The notes below the pieces were generated by a model, which was given only the letters and a program-made list of their open reading frames with translations, did not search any database and was not told where the DNA came from. The position numbers and the translations under genes are program-made. A stretch of 55,843 bases of DNA, from contig JAFUXG010000036.1 in the NCBI GenBank assembly GCA_017470935.1, positions 1 to 55,843 of the forward strand, written 5' to 3'. Shown here piece by piece: positions 17,411-24,097 of the stretch (the stretch's first letter is position 1; every line of letters starts with the position of its first letter). The DNA comes from Lachnospiraceae bacterium (lineage in GTDB: Bacteria; Bacillota; Clostridia; Lachnospirales; Lachnospiraceae).

Positions 17411-17439
17411 ATTTTACCATTTGGAACAGTATATGTCAA
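17411..17439 (-). promoter_or_regulatory. sigma-A promoter of the riboswitch transcript
   Basis: Reading the minus strand, a perfect TTGACA (17434-17439) and TAAAAT (17411-17416) are separated by 17 nt. The aptamer begins about 10-15 nt downstream. Confidence 0.85.
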
Positions 17440-17484
17440 TCAATATAAGAATATTATTTGCAGAAAATTCACCAAAGATATTTA

Positions 17485-17703
17485 TCAAAAATCACCATCA
17501 GGATTTTCGTGCAAAATCTCATTTTCAACCATCTGCTCCCATATGCGCTCTGTCTCCGAAATCGCTGCTTCAAAGCCCGTAAGTGCAGCAAAGGGTGCAA
17601 ATTGCGCCGCTCTTTTATCAAGGCTCATCTGAGGATGCTTATCTGACACATGATGAGGAAGTTCAATTATATCATTGTATGCTTCTATGCCTTTATTTTC
17701 CAT
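17485..17703 (-). CDS. small YolD-like/Y-polymerase-associated protein
   Basis: A 72-aa acidic protein with a central segment SLDKRAAQFAPFAALTGF. Small proteins with this RAAQFAPFAAL motif regularly follow Y-family polymerase genes in Clostridia, and the length fits. Here it begins 22 nt after the polymerase stop, so it is in the SOS-controlled transcript. By analogy it may bind or regulate the polymerase; the biochemical role is not established. The ATG start is preceded by a GGAGAATATAAATT region. Confidence 0.75.
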   Translation of the reverse strand: MENKGIEAYNDIIELPHHVSDKHPQMSLDKRAAQFAPFAALTGFEAAISETERIWEQMVENEILHENPDGDF

Positions 17704-17725
17704 AATTTATATTCTCCCGTATTGC

Positions 17726-19291
17726 TTACGCTCTATGCCCGCCTATCTGATGATTGCGTTCCATAGTCGTTGCTCCATCCTTAAGATTCATTCCCTTTAA
17801 AATGGCATTCTTGCCATACTTCTTCTGTATTGAAAGCACAGCCTCCTGCATTCTCTTCTCATCCCTGACACGATCCTTATGCCCATATAGGTCCTTGGTC
17901 TCATTTCCTTCATTTCCACTGTCATTTTCTTCATTAGAAACCATATCAAAAAGAGACAGCTGTACATATTCCTGCTTAGAAGCCGCTTCCTTCTCAGATA
18001 TAACATGATTTGCAGTAATATACACTCTTCGGATCAATAATGCAGGATCGATAATACTATCATAAAGCTCCATAGCTGCATCCACAAGCTTGATTGTTGA
18101 TGAAGTCATAATTGAAAGCTTTGTGCTGCCGTGGGCGTGCTTTGGCACAAGACGTCCGTAATGATCTGCAGTAACCTCCCCTTTGTATGCCGAGCGCTTC
18201 TTTGGATCTGCTAAATTCTCAATATCGTAGCCAACAGTAAGCACCAATTGATCCGTAACAAGTCCCTTATCCACAAGATCAAGAGAAAGAAGCTCCGTCA
18301 TCTCCCGAACAATAAGCTTTGCCTTCCCGGCATCATAGGGCTCCTTTAGCACCTGGCCTTGACCGGTGCTGTTATTCTCCGGCTTGTAATCCTTAATATG
18401 CTTGATGGTACACGGCTCATATCCCCAGGCATGATCGATCAAAAGCTCAGCATTTACTCCAAAAAGCTTGAATAACAGCTCCTCATTATAGAAATCTGCA
18501 GACTTCCCAACAGAACACCTGGCAATATCCCCCATAGTATAAATTCCATGCTTCCACAGCTTATTGGCATAGCCGTGGCCGACTCTCCAGAAATCCGTTA
18601 AGGGCTCGTGTGTCCAGAGAAGCCTTCTATAGCTCATCTCATCAAGCTTTGCAATCCGGACGCCATCGCTGTCCGGCTTAATATGCTTGGCTACAATGTC
18701 CATGGCAACCTTTGCAAGATACAGGTTAGTCCCAATTCCAGCAGTGGCCGTAATTCCCGTCTCTTCCAGAACCTTTTTTACAATAGTCCTTGCAAGCTCA
18801 CGTGGTGCCATATGGTATATAGTAAGATAATCCGTCACATCCATGAAAACTTCATCTATAGAATATACATGTATATCCTCAGCTGCAACGTACTTAAGAT
18901 ATATGTTATAGATTCTGGTACTATAATCCATGTAAAGAGCCATTCTCGGTATTGCCGTAATAAAATCAAGCTCCAGCACCGGATTATCAGCGAGCTCCTT
19001 TGCATCACATGAACTTCCGGAAAGCCTGCTGTCAGGCGCTAAGGTTTTTCTTGATGCATTGACTTCTCTTACCTTCTGCACAACCTCAAACAGCCTCGCC
19101 CTTCCCGGAATCCCATATGCCTTAAGGGACGGTGATACCGCAAGGCATATAGTCTTCTCCGTACGTTCTCTATCCGCAACCACCAGATTAGTTGTAAGCG
19201 GATCATATCCCTTCTCCACGCACTCCACAGAAGCATAGAAGGACTTAAGGTCAATTGCAATGTATGTTCTTTGTTTCTCGTCAGATGCCAT
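17726..19291 (-). CDS. Y-family DNA polymerase (UmuC/DinB-like)
   Basis: A 521-aa translesion polymerase. The first catalytic motif is IAIDLKSFYASVECVE at ~11-26 (Asp plus the steric-gate region Phe-Tyr), and the second is the SIDEVFMDV motif near 144 with the SxDE acidic pair. A helix-hairpin-helix region follows (GHGYANKLWKHGIYTMGDIA), then the little-finger domain. A C-terminal extension past residue 440 carries QLSLFD, a probable sliding-clamp-binding motif. It is longer than DinB (~350 aa) and matches the UmuC-like Firmicutes type. A perfect SOS box and promoter lie upstream, and the small partner gene follows. Confidence 0.92.
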   Translation of the reverse strand: MASDEKQRTYIAIDLKSFYASVECVEKGYDPLTTNLVVADRERTEKTICLAVSPSLKAYGIPGRARLFEVVQKVREVNASRKTLAPDSRLSGSSCDAKELADNPVLELDFITAIPRMALYMDYSTRIYNIYLKYVAAEDIHVYSIDEVFMDVTDYLTIYHMAPRELARTIVKKVLEETGITATAGIGTNLYLAKVAMDIVAKHIKPDSDGVRIAKLDEMSYRRLLWTHEPLTDFWRVGHGYANKLWKHGIYTMGDIARCSVGKSADFYNEELLFKLFGVNAELLIDHAWGYEPCTIKHIKDYKPENNSTGQGQVLKEPYDAGKAKLIVREMTELLSLDLVDKGLVTDQLVLTVGYDIENLADPKKRSAYKGEVTADHYGRLVPKHAHGSTKLSIMTSSTIKLVDAAMELYDSIIDPALLIRRVYITANHVISEKEAASKQEYVQLSLFDMVSNEENDSGNEGNETKDLYGHKDRVRDEKRMQEAVLSIQKKYGKNAILKGMNLKDGATTMERNHQIGGHRA

Positions 19292-19369
19292 CAGCCTATG
19301 TCCTCCTTAAACTTAAGCTCCATATATGTGTAAACATTACAACAGATACTTCTTCAAGCTCCACGCCAA

Positions 19370-19383
19370 CGAACATTAGTTCG
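19370..19383 (-). promoter_or_regulatory. LexA (SOS) box
   Basis: CGAACATTAGTTCG is an exact match to the Gram-positive LexA consensus CGAAC-N4-GTTCG, and the symmetry extends to AAC/GTT outside it. It overlaps the expected transcription start of the Y-family polymerase gene, just downstream of the -10 box, so LexA binding would block initiation. Confidence 0.92.
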
Positions 19384-19391
19384 TTATTACA

Positions 19392-19420
19392 ATTATAATA
19401 TTAATAAAAATGGATTGCAA
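19392..19420 (-). promoter_or_regulatory. sigma-A promoter of the SOS polymerase operon
   Basis: On the minus strand TTGCAA (19415-19420) and a perfect TATAAT (19392-19397) are 17 nt apart. The -35 box lies inside the arm of the terminator hairpin of the upstream tcdA-like gene. Confidence 0.8.
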
Positions 19421-19446
19421 GTGCTAATTATTGGCACCCACAATCC
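19412..19446 (-). terminator. terminator of the tcdA-like gene
   Basis: GGATTG/CAATCC form the outer stem and GTGC/GCAC an inner one; on the minus strand the hairpin is followed by ATTTTTATT. It overlaps the -35 region of the SOS promoter. Confidence 0.7.
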
Positions 19447-19502
19447 ATATCATAATTTCAGTTAATTCATACACATATTTCTCATAAATGCACTTTATAG
19501 CA

Positions 19503-20261
19503 TTAATGAATACTTGTTATATCCTTCACTATCTCCCCTGCAATTATAAGTCCCACAACAGACGGAACAAAGGCAGTGGAACCGGGAATATCGCGCCTTT
19601 GCGTACATGTCCTCTGTGCCCCCGGTGGACAGACACAATTAGTCCGGCAGCTTATGGACATATCCTCAATGGGACGTGTTGGCTTTTCCTCTGAGTACAC
19701 CACCTTCAAGGACTCAATCCCGCGTTTCTTACACTCCCTTCGCATTACCTTTGCCAAGGGACAGATAGAGGTCTCATATATATCTGCCACCTTAAATGCC
19801 GCAGGGTCTAATTTATTCCCTGCACCCATGGATGAAATGATTGGTGTACCTGCCTTATTCGCTTCCATCACCAGTTGAAGCTTTCCTGTCACCGTATCAA
19901 TAGCATCCACCACATAATCATATTCTGTAAAATCAAACTGATCTGCTGTTTCCGGCAGATAAAAGGTCTGATATGTCTTAACAAGGCACTCAGGATTGAT
20001 CTCATTTATTCTTTCCTTTGCCACATCCACCTTATACCGGCCTATTGTCTTTCTCGTGGCAATGATCTGCCTGTTGATGTTTGTAAGGCACACCTTATCA
20101 TCATCAATCAAGTCAAGGGCGCCCACGCCGGAACGGGCAAGCCCCTCAACCACATAACCGCCCACGCCTCCAACACCAAAAACTGCCACTCTTGCATTTT
20201 TCAATCTATCCATCCCTTCATGCCCCAAAAGAAGCTCTGTACGGGAAAACTGATTCAACAT
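19503..20261 (-). CDS. tcdA: TcdA-like E1 enzyme (tRNA threonylcarbamoyladenosine dehydratase)
   Basis: A 252-aa ThiF/MoeB/HesA superfamily protein. The ATP-binding glycine-rich loop reads VFGVGGVGGYVVEGLARSG near residue 29; NINRQI near 64 carries the Asn/Arg pair of adenylating E1 enzymes; and DAIDTVTGK near 122 is the second nucleotide element. The C-terminal half with SICPLAKVMRRECKKRGI and the VYSEEKP element is typical of TcdA/CsdL, which cyclises t6A37 in tRNA. Length fits. Start ATG follows GGAGG. The FapA-like gene upstream on the same strand is 74 nt away, so they may share a transcript. Confidence 0.88.
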   Translation of the reverse strand: MLNQFSRTELLLGHEGMDRLKNARVAVFGVGGVGGYVVEGLARSGVGALDLIDDDKVCLTNINRQIIATRKTIGRYKVDVAKERINEINPECLVKTYQTFYLPETADQFDFTEYDYVVDAIDTVTGKLQLVMEANKAGTPIISSMGAGNKLDPAAFKVADIYETSICPLAKVMRRECKKRGIESLKVVYSEEKPTRPIEDMSISCRTNCVCPPGAQRTCTQRRDIPGSTAFVPSVVGLIIAGEIVKDITSIH

Positions 20262-20335
20262 TGTTCATCCTCCACTGTCAATACCATTTATCTGTATATG
20301 CTTTCATGCTCCAAAGAATAACCTATACAACCGGC

Positions 20336-21871
20336 TCATTCCTCCTCATCCTTATCAAAGCTAAATGCTATTCCATCATCACTGCCACGAAAGCTTACCC
20401 TTATCATCTCATCACCTATCTTCTTTTCCCTCATGTCAATCCTTACAATGGTACCTGGATAGAACTTCCTTCCGGATATCACCCCTCGCATAGGATTCTT
20501 GCCATATAGCACATCTATTGTGGCATAGACAGCCTCTAACTGCTTTTTCTCAGTAAGTATCCTTGCCTTATTCTGCCTCACAATATGCAAAAGATTTGAC
20601 ATTGAAGGATTATTCCTTGCCTCACGGCCTAACTGTATCTCTCTGCTGTTAATACCCACAAGCTTTGTCTCAAGCTGTTCAATAAGTCCCGGATATTCAA
20701 CACGTCTTTCAAGCACCTCCGCACTCTTCCCCACTGCCAGGATTGTTTTAACTCCCCGCTTGTTGCCTATAGCCTGGCCGTCAACACCCTTAGAGCTATA
20801 TATAAAGCCTCCGGATATAACACCATTGGTATCCTCAACCCTGACCATACCGCCTGCGCGTATCGTACAGTCAAGTATGGATTTTGCCTTGACCTCGCCA
20901 CCGGCGACCACATTGACATACTGCAAAAACCGGCTTTCCAGATTTCCACCACAGGTTATGATGGTCCGTTCGTCACCAAGGATTCCGCCCCGCACCGATA
21001 TATTCTCTCCGGCTCTTACACTGGAGCCCTGAAGCGTTCCCCCAATGGTAACACTTCCTGTAGCAGTGATATCAACCCCTGAGTCTACATCACCGTACAC
21101 CACAACATCCCCAATGAAGTAAATGCTGCCGTATGCCACGTTAATATTTCTGTTGATCTCGAGAGTTCCGATCACCTGTAATTTGGAGGGTGTTGCCTCC
21201 ACCTTGCCATCTATATCAGCATAATAGGAATAGCTCTCCTCCTCGTAATGACAGCCTATAAGCTGTGGCACCGGCAGACCCTTAGGCTGCTTAGGCTTAA
21301 GCAGCTCGCCTGTAACAGAATAACCAAAATGACCGGGCTTGGAGGGATGATATACTGCCAGCAGATCGCCGACAGAAACCGTCCCCACCGTATTCACACT
21401 TGTATAATCAACGGAGCCGTCATCAAGTATCCTTGGCCTTCCGCTGTCACCGTCCTTCTGATGGAAGAAATACTCAAAATATCCGTCAATACCATCCTTA
21501 CAGGGAACTCCCTCTGCAATAAGTCTGCTGGAATCATATATGCCCTTACTTACCATCTCCTTAACAAGCTCTTCCTTAATATTTTCCTTGATTCCGACCG
21601 CATTAATGGCAGCAAAGACTTCGTCTACGTCATATCCCTTCTTATCATTGCCCGAAGCTTCATAAGAAGTGTTTCCCTCAGAAGCTTTCCAAGCCGGAGA
21701 ATTAGTCATTCGCTCCTCCTCAAAGGGTTTCTTCAGAACAAGATATGCCGACAGCTTATCCTCTGAAATATTGATCTGTATTCTCTTTTCTGAAGACTCC
21801 TCCGATGACGGATTACCGCCTCCGGATCCGGTCTTCCCATTCTTACGTTTGCTGCCAGAGTATGCTCCCAT
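20336..21871 (-). CDS. FapA-family (DUF342) polymer-forming protein
   Basis: A 511-aa DUF342/FapA protein. The N-terminus (1-150) is polar with a basic start. The central 230-400 region is a right-handed beta-helix of short repeats built on Gly-Xaa-Val steps (VTIGGTLQGSSVRAGENISV and similar), typical of the family. A C-terminal helical hairpin follows (RRVEYPGLIEQLETKLVG and later), then a small beta domain. The family is linked with flagellar assembly, chemotaxis or kinase regulation in Vibrio, but no motility gene is seen here. No signal peptide. The ATG is preceded by GGGAGGGA. Function in this organism is not shown. Confidence 0.88.
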   Translation of the reverse strand: MGAYSGSKRKNGKTGSGGGNPSSEESSEKRIQINISEDKLSAYLVLKKPFEEERMTNSPAWKASEGNTSYEASGNDKKGYDVDEVFAAINAVGIKENIKEELVKEMVSKGIYDSSRLIAEGVPCKDGIDGYFEYFFHQKDGDSGRPRILDDGSVDYTSVNTVGTVSVGDLLAVYHPSKPGHFGYSVTGELLKPKQPKGLPVPQLIGCHYEEESYSYYADIDGKVEATPSKLQVIGTLEINRNINVAYGSIYFIGDVVVYGDVDSGVDITATGSVTIGGTLQGSSVRAGENISVRGGILGDERTIITCGGNLESRFLQYVNVVAGGEVKAKSILDCTIRAGGMVRVEDTNGVISGGFIYSSKGVDGQAIGNKRGVKTILAVGKSAEVLERRVEYPGLIEQLETKLVGINSREIQLGREARNNPSMSNLLHIVRQNKARILTEKKQLEAVYATIDVLYGKNPMRGVISGRKFYPGTIVRIDMREKKIGDEMIRVSFRGSDDGIAFSFDKDEEE

Positions 21872-21960
21872 AACAATCCCTCCCGCACTAACGAATCAAA
21901 TCACACCCCTGTTAATTGTCATATCCATCGGACTATTACCAAGCTTTACTATTAACGTTA

Positions 21961-22107
21961 TTATAACACTATTCCATCCATATGAAAAGAGAACCTGTCG
22001 ATCATCCACAAAATAGTGCATACAAACAGCACCAACACTGCGATATTAAGGTATATCTCCTTAGAATACCTGTCAACAGGGAACAGGCAAAATATCGGTA
22101 TTCGCAA
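21961..22107 (-). CDS. possible 48-aa membrane peptide, in frame after the GH43 stop
   Basis: Directly after the TAA of the GH43 gene a TTG opens a 48-codon frame in the same reading frame, ending in TAA at 21961-21963. It encodes a basic start and one strongly hydrophobic segment (YLNIAVLVLFVCTILWMI). It could be a translationally coupled small membrane protein, or a read-through tail of the glycosidase, or chance. There is no good ribosome binding site. The remaining 21872-21960 stretch shows no gene. Confidence 0.3.
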   Translation of the reverse strand: MRIPIFCLFPVDRYSKEIYLNIAVLVLFVCTILWMIDRFSFHMDGIVL

Positions 22108-23955
22108 TTACCTGAATAATATATCTTTTATCTGTATTTTCCTGCTTCCATGATATATGAGATAGACTGGATGGATTCCATCAGGTATGCTCACATCACC
22201 GACAAGCTCATGCCATGTAAATGAATCCGCACCCTCTTTGTTAACTGACATTCTATCGTCAATCAGGATACATCCCACACTTTCTCCATCCGGCACAAGA
22301 CGTATCTCTATATAATCACCCCTTACTGCATTACTATCAAACTTTACATCCTTATTCCCTGCAGCACTATCAACGACACAAGCTGCAACGCCATCATGAC
22401 TCATATCATCCTGGCTCCTGGTCTCCTTCTCATGGAGCCTTGCCTCATCCTCTGCGCACCTGTCATCCAGTCTCACAGGTCCGTCAAACACCACCCTGTT
22501 ATCATCATTCTCAAACCGTGTCTTAACTCCTATCTCTTTAACACCTTGGAACTCAAAATACTTATAGCCTATAAGAGTTCCATCCTCAATCTCACCAATG
22601 AATCTATCCTCTCCTAAGTTAGTTACATTGGGAAAGGGCATGGTATATACACTGTTAGAGCCGTGGGGCATGTTTCCGTTAGTAAGATTGCAGCAGATTA
22701 CTGCCGGATATCTTCCCGCTGCCTTCAAGGGACCATCATTAAGTCCGCAGCTCGTAAGCTCTGCCTGCTTAATGCTCCCATCTGCTTCTATCCTTATCTT
22801 CTCCGCACATGCCTGTCTGCTGTAATCAGACTTGTGGGTAAGCCTGTGAAAGAACACATACCACTGCCCGGCTATCTCACATATGCTTCCATGGGTGGTG
22901 CCGGTCATATTAAGCTTATCTCCGGCCCTGCGCCCATTTAAACCCACATCACCGTTAGACACCACCGTTCCTCCAAAGGTAAAATCCCTGTCAGGGTAAT
23001 CCGACACAGCATAACAAAGCTCATGATTCTGCCAAGATGAATAAATGAAATAATACCGCTCTCCAACCTTTCTCATGGATGGCCCTTCAAAGAAGGGATG
23101 CTCCTCAAAGCTTGTCCCCTTTACCTTGTATGGAATGATATGCTTTGCCTCCTCCTTAACGGTAAGCATATCATCCTCCAGCACTACCATAACAGCGCCG
23201 TTGATACTGTCAGGATATGAAAGTATCTCTTCACGGGTCCTTCCGAACATGTTGATCTCCGTCTCTATTACCTTTTCCATCTCCTCTGAAAATGCCTGCC
23301 TGTCTAACCCCTTGCCTCTTGTCAGTGAGTCATTGTTTATATCTTTACTATCCACATTGTTATCATTTGGACCGCTGACATCCCCATTAAGTCTGTCACT
23401 CCCATTCACTTTGTAATATCTTTCTATCTCATCAGCAAGCCCCGATCTCTCTTCGTCCCCATACTGGGTGCCATAATATACACGTATGGTTCCGTTATCA
23501 TTTATAACAGCAGGATCAAAGCATACATACTTCATCATGGGACTTCCGTCAGGGTTCTTTACAACGCCTAAGAACTCATACTTTCCAGCAGGAGTGTCGC
23601 ACACTGCAACACTTATGGGTCCTGAATAACCGCCATATCCATAATCACCGCCCATACAGTAATAGAGATAATAACGTCCGTCATTACCCCTTATCACATC
23701 CGGCGCGTACATGTACTGCGGATTCGGGTATCTTGGATCCTGCTCCGCCCTATATATCACCCCCTCATAACGCCAGTCCGAAAGGTCATCCACCGGCGCT
23801 GAATACGTTACATAATCCTCCATGCAGAACGTATAGCCTCCCTCTCTGTCATGGGAGCCGAATATGTACACTCTGTCTCCGAAAACATGGGGCTCACCGT
23901 CCGGTATGTATTCATGTAACGGTAAATATGGATTATAGACCTGTTTTTTCTGCAT
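22108..23955 (-). CDS. glycoside hydrolase family 43 protein
   Basis: A 615-aa five-bladed beta-propeller glycosidase, expected to act on arabinose- or xylose-containing oligosaccharides. The catalytic base Asp lies in the N-terminal blade (IPDGEPHVFGDRVYIFGSHD region), the pKa-modulating Asp in MYAPDVIRG (~85) and the acid Glu in FFEGPSMRKVG (~295). A C-terminal beta-sandwich module of ~200 residues follows. A polar Asp/Asn-rich insertion near 185-225 interrupts the propeller. No signal peptide, so it is cytoplasmic and would need a sugar importer encoded elsewhere. GAGGAGGG lies upstream of the ATG. It stands alone, with no regulator or transporter nearby. Confidence 0.88.
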   Translation of the reverse strand: MQKKQVYNPYLPLHEYIPDGEPHVFGDRVYIFGSHDREGGYTFCMEDYVTYSAPVDDLSDWRYEGVIYRAEQDPRYPNPQYMYAPDVIRGNDGRYYLYYCMGGDYGYGGYSGPISVAVCDTPAGKYEFLGVVKNPDGSPMMKYVCFDPAVINDNGTIRVYYGTQYGDEERSGLADEIERYYKVNGSDRLNGDVSGPNDNNVDSKDINNDSLTRGKGLDRQAFSEEMEKVIETEINMFGRTREEILSYPDSINGAVMVVLEDDMLTVKEEAKHIIPYKVKGTSFEEHPFFEGPSMRKVGERYYFIYSSWQNHELCYAVSDYPDRDFTFGGTVVSNGDVGLNGRRAGDKLNMTGTTHGSICEIAGQWYVFFHRLTHKSDYSRQACAEKIRIEADGSIKQAELTSCGLNDGPLKAAGRYPAVICCNLTNGNMPHGSNSVYTMPFPNVTNLGEDRFIGEIEDGTLIGYKYFEFQGVKEIGVKTRFENDDNRVVFDGPVRLDDRCAEDEARLHEKETRSQDDMSHDGVAACVVDSAAGNKDVKFDSNAVRGDYIEIRLVPDGESVGCILIDDRMSVNKEGADSFTWHELVGDVSIPDGIHPVYLIYHGSRKIQIKDILFR

Positions 23956-24029
23956 TATTCATTTCCCTCCTCATAGATCGCTCTATTTGATATATTCTAT
24001 CTGATGGATCGTTAAAACTCCATAAATAT

Positions 24030-24055
24030 AAGCCGGCAGAATAATCTGTCGGCTT
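24030..24055 (-). terminator. terminator of the PolC-like/AAA+ operon
   Basis: AAGCCGGCAGA and TCTGTCGGCTT form an 11-bp stem (one G-U pair) with an ATAA loop, about 45 nt after the AAA+ stop codon. The minus strand continues with a T-rich tract. Confidence 0.75.
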
Positions 24056-24097
24056 ATATTATATAAAGATATATTTATTAATTCAACCGGATAATTA

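Noticed and set aside
17367-17646. Plus-strand frames over the riboswitch and small Y-polymerase partner
   Set aside because: They are opposite well-supported minus-strand features and lack start signals.
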